Assembly (NCBI RefSeq): GCF_013337685.1
Contig: NZ_SUQN01000006.1
Span: forward strand, 62,001 to 126,000
Reading direction: 5' to 3'
DNA: 64,000 nt
Origin: Citrobacter gillenii
GTDB taxonomy: Bacteria > Pseudomonadota > Gammaproteobacteria > Enterobacterales > Enterobacteriaceae
Shown: piece by piece, positions 10,458 to 19,710 of the stretch
Numbering within the stretch: position 1 is the stretch's first letter
Layout of the letters: each line of letters starts with the position of its first letter
Position numbers and translations under genes: made by a program
The notes under the pieces: model-generated
The model's input: only the letters and a program-made list of their open reading frames with translations
What the model was told of the DNA's origin: nothing
The model's database searches: none

Positions 10458-11356
10458 TCTGCCGTACCGTCACGATCTTCAGCAATATGCTGGAGCATCG
10501 TGGCGGTATAACGATGATTTTTCAGCGAATAGAGAAATTCCTGCATGTACATCGGGCTGCCGGGCGCATCAAAATATTTCAGCGTTGCCGGATTCACCAG
10601 CCGCCAGGCAAAATGGGGGATTACCGTCAGAAAATGTCCGCGCTCCACCGCACTCACCTTAGCCATAAAGCTATATGGACGATAGATAATGGTTGGATTG
10701 ATCCCACTGGGCCGCATGTAGGCATCCAGCATGGCTTCAAAATTGGCGCGGTTCTGGAAGCGCATTTGCAGCCAGGGTAATTCCCGCAGCAGATCCTGAG
10801 GCTGCTTTTCTTCGTAACGGCGGGACACCAGGAACCCCAGGCGCAGGGGAGGCAGTTCGCTCACCGCCAGATTTTCCAGCTCCTGAACGCGCGAAGAAAC
10901 ATGCTGCGGCGAAATAATAAAATCCAGCTGTCGGTCGAACAGATTATCAATCACCCCATTCTCACTGAATTCAACGGCCTGAGCCGTCACGCCTTCATAT
11001 TTATCACCAAGGCTAATCAACTGGTCGAAAATGATGGTCGGATAGGTATTGTCGATGCCAATAACGATTTCACGCGAACGACGCGAGGAAGTATGGATTT
11101 CGTTATCAATGGCGGACAAACGCTGATAGACGGGAAACAGTTTCTGATACAGCTCCTGCCCGGCTTTGTTGAGACTGATGTTGTTGTCTTTACGGGTAAA
11201 CAGCGTATAGCCGATTTGATCTTCCAGTGCAGCAATGCTTTTGCCAAAGGGCGATGCGGTCATGTGGATTTTTTCTGCTGCTCTGGCGATATTATTGGTT
11301 TGCGCCAGCAGAATAAAATTACGCATCTTTTTCGAGATAAAAATATCCATAGTCAC
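10454..11356 (-). CDS. ygfI: LysR-family transcriptional regulator YgfI
   Basis: The 300-residue protein has an N-terminal winged helix-turn-helix (about residues 10-65, ARAAEKIHMTASPFGKSIA) followed by a LysR substrate-binding domain. Its ligand is not established. It is convergent with the scp operon and could regulate it, but that is a guess from position. The start ATG at 11356 is preceded by a GAGGTGACT ribosome site. E. coli YgfI is two residues shorter and has the same location. Confidence 0.92.
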   Translation of the reverse strand: MTMDIFISKKMRNFILLAQTNNIARAAEKIHMTASPFGKSIAALEDQIGYTLFTRKDNNISLNKAGQELYQKLFPVYQRLSAIDNEIHTSSRRSREIVIGIDNTYPTIIFDQLISLGDKYEGVTAQAVEFSENGVIDNLFDRQLDFIISPQHVSSRVQELENLAVSELPPLRLGFLVSRRYEEKQPQDLLRELPWLQMRFQNRANFEAMLDAYMRPSGINPTIIYRPYSFMAKVSAVERGHFLTVIPHFAWRLVNPATLKYFDAPGSPMYMQEFLYSLKNHRYTATMLQHIAEDRDGTAD

Positions 11357-11437
11357 CTCATAAAATCACTATGGCATATCCTCATGCAGCCCCAAAAAAG
11401 ACGCACGACGCGGTCGCATTTTTACAGTTGATCACAT

Positions 11438-11462
11438 AAAAAACCCGGCTGAAAAGCCGGGT
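11438..11462 (-). terminator. Intrinsic terminator of yggE
   Basis: On the minus strand ACCCGGCTTTTCAGCCGGGT is followed by a run of Ts. The GC-rich 8-bp stem lies just beyond the yggE stop codon. Confidence 0.85.
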
Positions 11463-11471
11463 CTGAAAAGA

Positions 11472-12218
11472 TTACTGCGTTTTGGCAGGTGTTGTCGCTG
11501 GCTGACTTGCCGCAGGCTCTATCTGGAAGACCACATCGACCTGATCGTCAAACTGAATGACCGGCTGCTCGTAGGTTTCCTGCGCCGATGCTGCAGGCGC
11601 TGCGTCGGCTTTCATCATCCGTACCATTGGGCTTGGCTGATAATTCGACACGTGGTAGCGCACGCTGTAAACCGGGCCGAGTTTGCTGTTAAAGCCCGCC
11701 GCCAGTTGTTCAGCCTGATGAATCGCATCATCAATGGCTGCTTTACGCGCTTTATCTTTGTAGGCATCCGGCTGGGCAACACCCAGCGACACTGAACGAA
11801 TCTCGTTCAGACCCGCTTTCAGCGCGCCATCCAGCAGCGCGTTGAGTTTGTCCAGTTGACGCAGAGTCACCTCAACGGTGCGCACCGCACGATAGCCTTT
11901 GAGTACGCTTTTACCATTCTGGTAATCGTAATCCGGCTGGGTACGCAGGTTTGCAGAGCTGATGTCTTTTTTCGCTATCTGGTTTTGTTCCAGGAAGGAA
12001 AGGTATTGCGCGACGCGTTCGTCAGCCTGTTTCTTTGCTGAGGCCGCATCCTTTGCCGCCACGTTGACTTCAATTGCCAGCGTCGCAATATCAGGTGTCG
12101 CGTCCACGCTTGCCGTTCCGGAAGTCACGATGTGAGGTCCATTCGGCAATTCATTTGCCTGTACTGAGAGTGCACTGAATCCGACTAATGCCGCCAGGGC
12201 CATTATTTTGAACTTCAC
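11472..12218 (-). CDS. yggE: SIMPL-domain periplasmic protein YggE
   Basis: This 248-residue secreted protein has a signal peptide with likely cleavage after VQA (about residue 21), followed by a SIMPL (DUF541) domain. E. coli YggE is reported to lower oxidative stress; its biochemistry is unknown. I chose the GTG at 12218: a GGAGGA site lies 6 bases upstream, and it gives the E. coli N-terminus MKFK. The longer ATG start at 12239 lies before that ribosome site. The last ~40 residues are Ala/Pro/Gln-rich. It follows argO on the same strand. Confidence 0.92.
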   Translation of the reverse strand: MKFKIMALAALVGFSALSVQANELPNGPHIVTSGTASVDATPDIATLAIEVNVAAKDAASAKKQADERVAQYLSFLEQNQIAKKDISSANLRTQPDYDYQNGKSVLKGYRAVRTVEVTLRQLDKLNALLDGALKAGLNEIRSVSLGVAQPDAYKDKARKAAIDDAIHQAEQLAAGFNSKLGPVYSVRYHVSNYQPSPMVRMMKADAAPAASAQETYEQPVIQFDDQVDVVFQIEPAASQPATTPAKTQ

Positions 12219-12311
12219 TGTCGTTCCTCCATGTTTCATTATTTACCCCGAAACTCAGGGCGCATGCAGGCAAGCTTAGCGGATCTCAGCCTGTTGTCCA
12301 TCAGACAACAC

Positions 12312-12947
12312 TTAGTTGAACAGCGCATCTACATGCGCAACGCCTTCTTTTGCCAGTTGAAAAGCAATAAACCACATCACGAGTCCCACCAGCGTATTGA
12401 TGATTCGTTGTGCTTTGGCGGTGCGTAGACGAGGCGCCAGCCAGGCCGCCAGCAGCGCCAGGCCAAAGAACCACAGGAACGATGCGCTAACAGTACCCAG
12501 AGCAAACCAGCGCTTCGGCTCGACGTCCAGTTGACCGCCAAGACTGCCCAGCACCACGAAGGTATCGAGATAGACATGCGGGTTAAGCCACGTCACCGCC
12601 AGCATCGTAGCGATAATTTTCCAGCGCCCCTGCTTCATCACCTCGGCACTGGCCAGCTCCAGATTACTGCTCATCGCCGTTTTTAACGCGCCGAAACCGT
12701 ACCAGAGTAAGAACGCCACGCCGCCCCAGGTTACCAGCGCCATCAGCCATGGCGATTGCATCAGCAAGGCGCTGCCGCCAAAGATCCCCGCGCAGATCAG
12801 CAGTAAATCGCTGATGGCACAAAGTAAGGCGATCATAATGTGATACTGGCGACGAATACCCTGATTCATCACGAAAGCATTTTGCGGACCGAGCGGAAGT
12901 ATCATCGCTGCGCCAAGCGCAAGCCCTTGAAAATAATATGATAACAC
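12312..12947 (-). CDS. argO: Arginine exporter ArgO
   Basis: This 211-residue LysE-family inner-membrane protein has about six hydrophobic segments and the family start [19 protein letters not shown]. It pumps out arginine (and canavanine). In E. coli its promoter is the classic ArgP target: arginine activates and lysine represses. The start is GTG (12945-12947), giving the same length as E. coli ArgO. argP itself is in this window at 3912-4805. Confidence 0.96.
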   Translation of the reverse strand: MLSYYFQGLALGAAMILPLGPQNAFVMNQGIRRQYHIMIALLCAISDLLLICAGIFGGSALLMQSPWLMALVTWGGVAFLLWYGFGALKTAMSSNLELASAEVMKQGRWKIIATMLAVTWLNPHVYLDTFVVLGSLGGQLDVEPKRWFALGTVSASFLWFFGLALLAAWLAPRLRTAKAQRIINTLVGLVMWFIAFQLAKEGVAHVDALFN

Positions 12948-13060
12948 GTTGAATATCCCGAACTGTTTCTCTTAAGCGCAGACTATAACGCGGGATAATC
13001 ATTAGCGGAAATTGATAATATTAATCAGGTATAAGAGGAATTAATACCCGGAGGGAAAAC

Positions 13061-13131
13061 GCCGGATGGCGGCTGACGCCTTATCCGGCCTACAGGTTTT
13101 GTAGGCCCGGTAAGCGGTAGCGCCACCGGGC
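13061..13131. repeat. BIME (two inverted REP units)
   Basis: REP GCCGGATGGCGG...TTATCCGGCCTAC (13061-13093) is followed by an inverted unit (13101-13131) with a five-base spacer region. It lies 6 bases after the mscS stop, between mscS and argO. Confidence 0.85.
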
Positions 13132-13137
13132 TCGTGA

Positions 13138-13998
<861 letters not shown>

Positions 13999-14141
13999 TC
14001 ACTATTCCTTTTTTGCTTACCCAAACGGGAGAAAGAAAGCCGCCCCACCGGGACGGGCAATTTGACAAGGGTAAACAATAAACGCCATTTTTGCCAAATA
14101 GATCACATAATTCTCTGTCGACTACCGCGAGAAATGACAAT

Positions 14142-14165
14142 AAAAAAGGCCCGCATTTGCGGGCC
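14142..14165 (-). terminator. Intrinsic terminator of fbaA
   Basis: The minus strand reads GGCCCGCAAATGCGGGCC followed by six Ts, 24 bases past the fbaA stop. The stem is strong, so little read-through into mscS is expected. Confidence 0.9.
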
Positions 14166-14189
14166 TGATGTCATGTTGAACGGCGTAAA

Positions 14190-15269
14190 TTACAGAACGT
14201 CAACCGCGTTCAGTTCTTTGAAAGCCTGTTCCAGACGGGTGATCATGGTTGCCTGACCAGCACGCAGCCATACGCGCGGATCGTAGTATTTCTTGTTCGG
14301 CTGATCTTCGCCTTTCGGGTTACCCAATTGACCCTGCAGGTAAGCTTCGTTTGCTTTGTAGTAGTTCAGAACACCTTCCCAGGTCGCCCATTGGGTATCG
14401 GTATCGATGTTCATTTTCACTACGCCGTAGCTTACGGAGTCTTTGATTTCCTGAGCAGTAGAACCGGAACCGCCGTGGAAGACGAAGTTCAGGCTGTTGT
14501 GCGGCAGGTTATGTTTCTTAGAAACATAGTCCTGAGAGTCACGCAGGATAGTCGGGGTCAGAACCACGTTACCTGGTTTGTACACGCCGTGTACGTTACC
14601 GAAGGATGCCGCGATAGTGAAACGCGGGCTGATTTTGCTCAGCTCGGTGAACGCGTAATCAACGTCTTCTGGCTGGGTGTACAGTGCAGAAGCGTCCATG
14701 TGGCTGTTGTCCACGCCGTCTTCTTCGCCACCGGTGCAACCCAGTTCGATTTCCAGAGTCATGTCCATTTTGGACATGCGCGCCAGGTATTTGGAGCAGA
14801 TTTCGATGTTCTCTTCCAGAGACTCTTCAGACAGGTCGATCATGTGAGAAGAGAACAGCGGTTTGCCGGTTGCTGCGAAGTGTTTTTCACCCGCGTCCAA
14901 CAGACCGTCGATCCACGGCAGCAGTTTCTTCGCGCAGTGGTCAGTGTGCAGGATAACCGGAACACCGTAGTGTTCAGCCATCTGGTGAACGTGATGCGCA
15001 CCAGAGATAGCACCGAGGATTGCCGCGCCCTGAGGAACGTCAGACTTCACGCCTTTACCCGCGATGAATGCAGCGCCACCGTTGGAGAACTGAACGATTA
15101 CCGGTGCTTTAACTTTTGCAGCGGTTTCCAGAACGGCGTTGATGGAGTCGGTACCGACGCAGTTAACAGCTGGCAGTGCAAAGTTGTTTTCTTTTGCTAC
15201 CTGGAAAACTTTCTGTACGTCGTCGCCAGTGATGACGCCCGGTTTTACGAAATCAAAAATTTTAGACAT
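14190..15269 (-). CDS. fbaA: Fructose-bisphosphate aldolase class II
   Basis: The 359-residue zinc enzyme splits fructose-1,6-bisphosphate into DHAP and glyceraldehyde-3-phosphate in glycolysis and joins them in gluconeogenesis. The metal/catalytic motif HTDH is at residues 108-111, and HGGSGS near the C-terminal half binds the phosphate. It is the third gene of epd-pgk-fbaA; a hairpin at 15336-15359 in the pgk-fbaA gap may set the ratio of transcripts. The gene's codon choice looks highly biased, as expected for an abundant enzyme. Confidence 0.98.
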   Translation of the reverse strand: MSKIFDFVKPGVITGDDVQKVFQVAKENNFALPAVNCVGTDSINAVLETAAKVKAPVIVQFSNGGAAFIAGKGVKSDVPQGAAILGAISGAHHVHQMAEHYGVPVILHTDHCAKKLLPWIDGLLDAGEKHFAATGKPLFSSHMIDLSEESLEENIEICSKYLARMSKMDMTLEIELGCTGGEEDGVDNSHMDASALYTQPEDVDYAFTELSKISPRFTIAASFGNVHGVYKPGNVVLTPTILRDSQDYVSKKHNLPHNSLNFVFHGGSGSTAQEIKDSVSYGVVKMNIDTDTQWATWEGVLNYYKANEAYLQGQLGNPKGEDQPNKKYYDPRVWLRAGQATMITRLEQAFKELNAVDVL

Positions 15270-15335
15270 GTTACGTAGTCCTGTATCTGTATCTTCGACC
15301 GTTGAAGAAGGTTCGCGAGCGTTTAAGCGCGCTGA

Positions 15336-15359
15336 AAAACAGGCGGGTCACCCCGCCTG
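15336..15359 (-). terminator. Hairpin between pgk and fbaA (attenuator-like)
   Basis: The minus strand has CAGGCGGGGTGACCCGCCTG followed by TTTTTC just after the pgk stop. It resembles an intrinsic terminator inside the operon and may reduce read-through from pgk or protect the pgk 3' end. Confidence 0.65.
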
Positions 15360-15366
15360 AACTGAA

Positions 15367-16530
15367 TTACTTCTTAGCACGCTCTTCGAGCATGGCTACT
15401 GCTGGCAGAACTTTGCCTTCCACGAACTCGAGGAATGCGCCGCCACCAGTGGAGATGTAGGAGATTTTGTCAGCGATGCCGAACAGGTCGATAGCCGCCA
15501 GGGTGTCGCCGCCGCCAGCGATAGAGAATGCTTCGCTGTCGGCAATGGCGTTAGCCACGATTTCAGTCCCTTTACGGAAGTTCGGGAATTCAAACACGCC
15601 AACCGGGCCGTTCCACAGAATGGTTTTTGCATTCTTCAGGATCTCAGCCAGCTGCTGTGCAGATGCGTCACCGATATCCAGGATCTGCTCGTCTTCTTTC
15701 ACGTCGTTAACAGATTTCAGCGTTGCAGGCGCAGTTTCAGAGAACTCAGTTGCTACGCGAACGTCAGCCGGTACCGGGATGTCGCAGAGAGTCAGCAGGC
15801 GCTTGGCTTCATCAACCAGGTCTGCTTCGTACAGGGATTTACCCACGTTGTGGCCTTGCGCGGCAACGAAGGTGTTGGCGATACCACCGCCGACGATCAG
15901 CTGGTCAGCAATTTTAGACAGAGAGTCCAGAACGGTCAGTTTGGTAGAAACTTTAGAACCACCAACGATAGCAACCATCGGACGAGCCGGTTCTTTCAGA
16001 GCTTTACCCAGTGCGTCCAGCTCAGCGGCCAGCAGCGGACCCGCGCAAGCAACGTCAGCGAATTTCGCGATACCGTGAGTAGAAGCCTGCGCACGGTGAG
16101 CCGTACCGAAAGCATCCATGACGAATACATCGCACAGTGCAGCGTATTTTTTAGACAGTGCTTCGTCGTCTTTCTTCTCGCCTTTGTTAAAGCGAACGTT
16201 TTCCAGAACCACCAGTTCACCGGCTGCAACGTCAACGCCGTCGAGGTAATCTTTTACCAGACGAACCGGGTTAGACAGTTTGTCTTTCAGGTAGTTAACA
16301 ACCGGCAGCAGAGAGAATTCTTCGTTGTACTCGCCTTCGGTAGGACGACCCAGGTGGGAAGTTACCATCACTTTTGCACCCTGTTTCAGGGCCAGTTCGA
16401 TGGTCGGCAGAGACGCACGGATACGCGCATCGCTGGTTACTTTCCCTTCTTTAACTGGTACGTTCAGATCCGCACGGATAAAAACACGTTTACCAGCAAG
16501 ATCCAGATCGGTCATCTTAATTACAGACAT
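15367..16530 (-). CDS. pgk: Phosphoglycerate kinase
   Basis: This 387-residue glycolytic kinase transfers phosphate from 1,3-bisphosphoglycerate to ADP. The N-terminal substrate-binding motif RADLNVPV (about 19-26) and the C-terminal nucleotide loops GGGDTLAAI and [10 protein letters not shown] are intact. Length equals E. coli Pgk. It lies 48 bases after epd on the same strand and is followed by fbaA; in E. coli this cluster is controlled by Cra and CRP. Confidence 0.98.
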   Translation of the reverse strand: MSVIKMTDLDLAGKRVFIRADLNVPVKEGKVTSDARIRASLPTIELALKQGAKVMVTSHLGRPTEGEYNEEFSLLPVVNYLKDKLSNPVRLVKDYLDGVDVAAGELVVLENVRFNKGEKKDDEALSKKYAALCDVFVMDAFGTAHRAQASTHGIAKFADVACAGPLLAAELDALGKALKEPARPMVAIVGGSKVSTKLTVLDSLSKIADQLIVGGGIANTFVAAQGHNVGKSLYEADLVDEAKRLLTLCDIPVPADVRVATEFSETAPATLKSVNDVKEDEQILDIGDASAQQLAEILKNAKTILWNGPVGVFEFPNFRKGTEIVANAIADSEAFSIAGGGDTLAAIDLFGIADKISYISTGGGAFLEFVEGKVLPAVAMLEERAKK

Positions 16531-16578
16531 GGTGAATCCTCTCGTTGATTCTTAAAGTTTTGCAAGCGCTCACGCGCC

Positions 16579-17598
16579 TTACCTGAAACCAATAGCAGCC
16601 ATCGCTAACGTTGTGTCGAGCATGCGGTTAGCAAAGCCCCATTCATTATCGCACCAGACCAATGTTTTGATCAGGTGAGCACCACTTACGCGCGTTTGCG
16701 TACCATCAACGATGGCGCTGTGCGGGTCGTGGTTAAAATCTACAGAGACCAACGGTAATTCCGTATAGTCAACTATACCATGAAATGCACCTTGTGCTGC
16801 TTTTTGCAGCAACTGGTTGACTTCACTCGCTTTTACTGGTTTTTTCACCGTCACGCTTAAGTCGATCGCCGTCACATTTATGGTCGGTACACGCACCGCA
16901 ATCGCTTCAAAACGATCGTTAAATTGTGGAAAAATTCGTGTGATCCCCGCCGCCAGTTTGGTATCAACGGGAATAATCGACTGACTGGCTGCTCGCGTAC
17001 GACGCAGGTCGGGATGATAGGCATCAATAACCTGTTGATCGTGCATCGCGGAGTGGATCGTCGTAACGGTGCCGGACTCGATGCCGTAAGCATCATCCAA
17101 CAATTTAATAACGGGAATAATGCAATTCGTGGTGCAGGAGGCGTTGGAAACGATCCGGTCTTCAGCGCGCAGCTGATCCTGATTAACGCCAAACACAACG
17201 GTTGCGTCGATGTCGTGACTACCAGGATGTGAAAAGAGCACTTTTTTTGCACCTGCGGCAATATGCGCTTCGCCGTGTTCGCGGCTACCGAAGACCCCCG
17301 TACAGTCCAGCACGACGTCAACACCCAGTTCGCGCCACGGAAGCGCATCGAGTGTTCGCTCATGCAGAATGCGAATCGCGTCGTCGCCAACAATGAGCTG
17401 GTCGCGTTCCTGGCGAACATCCCAGGCAAAACGTCCATGGCTGGTGTCATATTTCAACAAATGCGCCATGCCTTCAGCACTCGCCAATTCGTTGATGGCC
17501 ACCACGGTGATTTCCGCCCGACGCCCGGATTCATACAAAGCACGAACCACGTTGCGCCCGATGCGACCGAAACCATTAATCGCTACGCGTACGGTCAT
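16579..17598 (-). CDS. epd: D-erythrose-4-phosphate dehydrogenase
   Basis: This 339-residue GapA-like enzyme oxidises erythrose-4-phosphate to 4-phosphoerythronate, the first step of pyridoxal phosphate synthesis. The NAD-binding GFGRIG lies at residues 9-14 and the catalytic Cys155 in SNASCTTN. It is distinguished from GapA by full-length match to E. coli Epd and its place ahead of pgk. It heads the epd-pgk-fbaA run; a Cra-like palindrome lies about 120 bases upstream. Confidence 0.96.
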   Translation of the reverse strand: MTVRVAINGFGRIGRNVVRALYESGRRAEITVVAINELASAEGMAHLLKYDTSHGRFAWDVRQERDQLIVGDDAIRILHERTLDALPWRELGVDVVLDCTGVFGSREHGEAHIAAGAKKVLFSHPGSHDIDATVVFGVNQDQLRAEDRIVSNASCTTNCIIPVIKLLDDAYGIESGTVTTIHSAMHDQQVIDAYHPDLRRTRAASQSIIPVDTKLAAGITRIFPQFNDRFEAIAVRVPTINVTAIDLSVTVKKPVKASEVNQLLQKAAQGAFHGIVDYTELPLVSVDFNHDPHSAIVDGTQTRVSGAHLIKTLVWCDNEWGFANRMLDTTLAMAAIGFR

Positions 17599-17720
17599 AG
17601 GTCTCCTGCAAGGATTTCTCAGAAACGATGTGGCTGACAGAGTAATGCAGCAAATCGCTCAGGGAAACCTTACCTGTCGCAAACTGCGACTGTTTGATTA
17701 ATTGTCGAACATTTAATCGA

Positions 17721-17734
17721 CTGAAACGCTTCAG
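17721..17734. promoter_or_regulatory. Cra (FruR) box upstream of epd
   Basis: CTGAAACGCTTCAG is a near-perfect inverted repeat and matches the Cra consensus TGAAWCGWTTNA well. It sits 123 bases upstream of the epd start. Cra control of the epd-pgk-fbaA cluster is established in E. coli, which supports the call. Confidence 0.75.
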
Positions 17735-17792
17735 CTAGAATAAGCGAAACAAGGAATAAAAGGAATGATTGTCCAGCAACAGAACACCGTTA

Positions 17793-17808
17793 TCTGACTT
17801 ACATCACA
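17793..17808. promoter_or_regulatory. Possible CRP site upstream of epd
   Basis: TCTGACTTACATCACA matches TGTGA-N6-TCACA at nine of ten conserved positions or close to it (one half-site is perfect, the other imperfect). It lies in the divergent epd / DUF296 gap, so it could serve either side; CRP control of epd is known in E. coli. Confidence 0.4.
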
Positions 17809-17896
17809 TTTTAACGCTCTGCCCCGCTAAATTTATTCCATATTCCTGAATTGCGAATAAGCGTAGCAAGATTATTTCGTTGCCGTGTCACAAATC

Positions 17897-17936
17897 CTGA
17901 TTTATATCAGAAAGCACCCTAGCCAGCGTCTATATT
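17897..17936 (+). promoter_or_regulatory. FNR-like box plus -10 element for the ECF operon
   Basis: CTGATTTATATCAG (17897-17910) matches the FNR consensus TTGAT-N4-ATCAA at eight of ten conserved positions. A TATATT hexamer follows at 17931-17936. If transcription starts near 17943-17945, the box centre is about 40-41 bases upstream, the spacing of FNR/CRP class II activation, and no good -35 is seen. This is inference; nothing shows binding. Confidence 0.4.
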
Positions 17937-17973
17937 ATCAGCGCTACGTCCGAGTCTCGGAGTCCCTCAACCT

Positions 17974-18399
17974 ATGGTCACATACTCTCCTCACGCCTCT
18001 GCAGCTCGCTTTCATGCGCTGCGTTTACTCCCTGGCCAGGAAGTCTTTTCCCGACTGCACGATTTTATCCAACAGCATCAATTACATGCCGCCTGGATTG
18101 CCGGTTGTACCGGAAGTTTAACCCACGTTGCCTTACGCTTCGCGGGTCAGGAAGAAACCACATTGCTCACCGGCACCTGGGAAATTATCTCCCTGAACGG
18201 CACGCTGGAACTGACCGGCGAGCACCTGCATCTTGCGGTTTCTGACCCACAGGGCGCGATGTTGGGAGGCCACATGATGCCAGGCTGTACCGTGCGCACC
18301 ACGCTGGAACTGGTGATTGGCGAACTCACAGAGCTGGCGTTTAGCCGCCAACCTTGTGTCGTTTCCGGCTATGACGAACTGGTTATCACATCCCGTTAA
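17974..18399 (+). CDS. PPC-domain (DUF296, PD1-like) protein
   Basis: The 141-residue product is a single PPC (plant and prokaryote conserved, DUF296) domain. Its hallmark is HLHLAVSDPQGAMLGGH (about residues 86-102) followed by MMPGCTVRTTLELVI. In plants PPC domains accompany AT-hooks; bacterial stand-alone forms are small trimeric proteins, often called PD1-like DNA-binding, whose function is undefined. The closely spaced histidines could bind a metal. A GGAG site is 11 bases before the ATG. It heads an apparent operon with an ECF transporter (24-base gap to the next gene), so it may sense the transported compound or act as an enzyme on it. That role is a guess. Confidence 0.8.
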   Translation: MVTYSPHASAARFHALRLLPGQEVFSRLHDFIQQHQLHAAWIAGCTGSLTHVALRFAGQEETTLLTGTWEIISLNGTLELTGEHLHLAVSDPQGAMLGGHMMPGCTVRTTLELVIGELTELAFSRQPCVVSGYDELVITSR

Positions 18400-18423
18400 C
18401 GCTTCACTTTAAAGAGGTTTTCT

Positions 18424-19002
18424 ATGGCGCGTCGCCAATTTTCCAGCCAGTCACTGGTACTGATTGTTATTGCCATCGCCATCAATATGGTCGGTGGACA
18501 GCTCATCAGCATGGTGAAACTGCCTATTTTTCTCGACTCCATCGGCACCATTATCAGCGCGGTGCTATTAGGCCCGATTGTGGGAATGTTAACGGGATTA
18601 CTCACCAACCTGCTGTGGGGGTTACTCACCGATCCGATCGCTGCCGCCTTCGCGCCGGTAGCCATGGTTATCGGGCTGGTCGCAGGATGGCTAGCACGAG
18701 CAGGATGGTTTCGTACCTTACCGAAAGTGGTGTTCAGCGGCGTGATCATTACCCTGGCCGTCACTGTCGTTGCCGTGCCTATCCGCACCACCTTGTTTGG
18801 CGGCGTGACCGGCAGCGGCGCTGATTTATTTGTTGCCTGGATGCACTCGGTTGGCGAGGGTCTGGTTGAGTCGGTGGCTGTCACGGTGATTGGCGCCAAT
18901 CTGGTAGATAAAATTCTCACCGCCGTGATTGTTTGGGTACTGTTGCGCCAGCTTCCATTGCGCACCACACGTCATTTTCCAACGATGTCTGCTGTGCGCT
19001 AA
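18424..19002 (+). CDS. ECF transporter S component, substrate unknown
   Basis: This 192-residue inner-membrane protein has five or six hydrophobic segments. The start (about residues 15-40, MVGGQLISMVKLPIFLDSIG) and the glycine-rich GPIVGMLTGLLTNLLWG stretch fit the ECF substrate-binding (S) subunits of the CD3073-like group. The S subunit captures a vitamin-like or trace compound and docks on the T/ATPase module. No substrate can be read from the sequence. It is preceded by AAAGAGG and its stop codon abuts the ATG of the T-component gene. Confidence 0.8.
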   Translation: MARRQFSSQSLVLIVIAIAINMVGGQLISMVKLPIFLDSIGTIISAVLLGPIVGMLTGLLTNLLWGLLTDPIAAAFAPVAMVIGLVAGWLARAGWFRTLPKVVFSGVIITLAVTVVAVPIRTTLFGGVTGSGADLFVAWMHSVGEGLVESVAVTVIGANLVDKILTAVIVWVLLRQLPLRTTRHFPTMSAVR

Positions 19003-19710
19003 ATGCACCCGTTTACCTCGTTAACCCTGTGGGCGCTGGCCGCATGTTCCACATTGCTGCTACCCGCGGGAATACCGCTTACCGTTTACAGCACGGTCGT
19101 GTTCCTGTTCTTACTCTGTATGCCAGCCACGCGTCCCCGGGCGAAATATGTCGTCTGGTTGATGGTGCCCCTGGGCGTTGGATTGTGGCTGGTCCACGGT
19201 GGCTGGTTGACCGAATGGATAAGCGGACAACCGCGCACGCCACAACGGTGGGCCGATGCCATCACGCTGTGGTTGCGGATCCTGGCAATTGTGTCAACGT
19301 CACAGCTGTGGATGCAGTACGTGCCGGTATCGCGGTTTATTCGCGCCCTGTTTGCCTCCCGCCTGCCACCCGGCGTTGCCTACCTGTTTGCAGGCCCGCT
19401 GCTGGTTGTTGAGCAACTCAAACGCCAGTTGGCGATTATTCACGAAGCCCAGCGCGCGCGCGGCGTGCCGTTGGACGAGCACTGGTATCAACGGCTGCGC
19501 GCCACGCCAGCGCTGATCGTGCCACTCACGCATAATGCGCTTAACGATCTGGTGGTTCGCGGGGCGGCACTGGACATGCGGGCCTTTCGTTTGCATCGTA
19601 GACGCACAACGTTATGGGCACCGGAGGACAGCACCTTACAACGCATTGCCCGCTACACGATGGTACTCGCCATGCTGGTCGAAACAGGAGTGTGGATATG
19701 GTTACGCTAG
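19003..19710 (+). CDS. ECF transporter T component (EcfT)
   Basis: The 235-residue membrane protein couples the two ATPases to the S subunit. The first coupling motif EAQRARG is at residues 148-154. The second, usually A-x-x-x-R-G/S, reads ALDMRAF at 189-195, so the glycine/serine is an alanine. Four or five hydrophobic segments precede the coupling helices. Its ATG directly follows the stop of the S gene, and its 3' end overlaps the first ATPase gene by 13 bases, so the set is tightly coupled. Confidence 0.85.
   Translation: MHPFTSLTLWALAACSTLLLPAGIPLTVYSTVVFLFLLCMPATRPRAKYVVWLMVPLGVGLWLVHGGWLTEWISGQPRTPQRWADAITLWLRILAIVSTSQLWMQYVPVSRFIRALFASRLPPGVAYLFAGPLLVVEQLKRQLAIIHEAQRARGVPLDEHWYQRLRATPALIVPLTHNALNDLVVRGAALDMRAFRLHRRRTTLWAPEDSTLQRIARYTMVLAMLVETGVWIWLR

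Larger units (their letters stand above)
17599..17973. other. Divergent regulatory region, epd / ECF operon
   Basis: This 375-base gap has no convincing ORF. It holds the Cra box (17721-17734) and possible CRP site (17793-17808) on the epd side. On the other side lie an FNR-like palindrome (17897-17910), a TATATT -10 (17931-17936) and a short palindrome CCGAGTCTCGG (17950-17960) just before the first ECF-operon gene. Confidence 0.7.

Noticed and set aside
14328..15278. 316-codon plus-strand frame over fbaA
   Set aside because: It is the reverse complement of the highly biased fbaA gene. Composition (Val/Arg/Phe/His-rich) is typical of such shadows.
17809..17973. Riboswitch ahead of the ECF operon (for example TPP or cobalamin)
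   Set aside because: Many ECF operons have one, so I looked for conserved cores. None of the usual motifs is present and the likely leader is only about 30 nt long.
18396..18968. 190-codon minus-strand frame over the ECF S gene
   Set aside because: It is antisense to a hydrophobic gene and is Ser/Thr/Pro/Asn-rich, as expected of an antisense translation of membrane helices.
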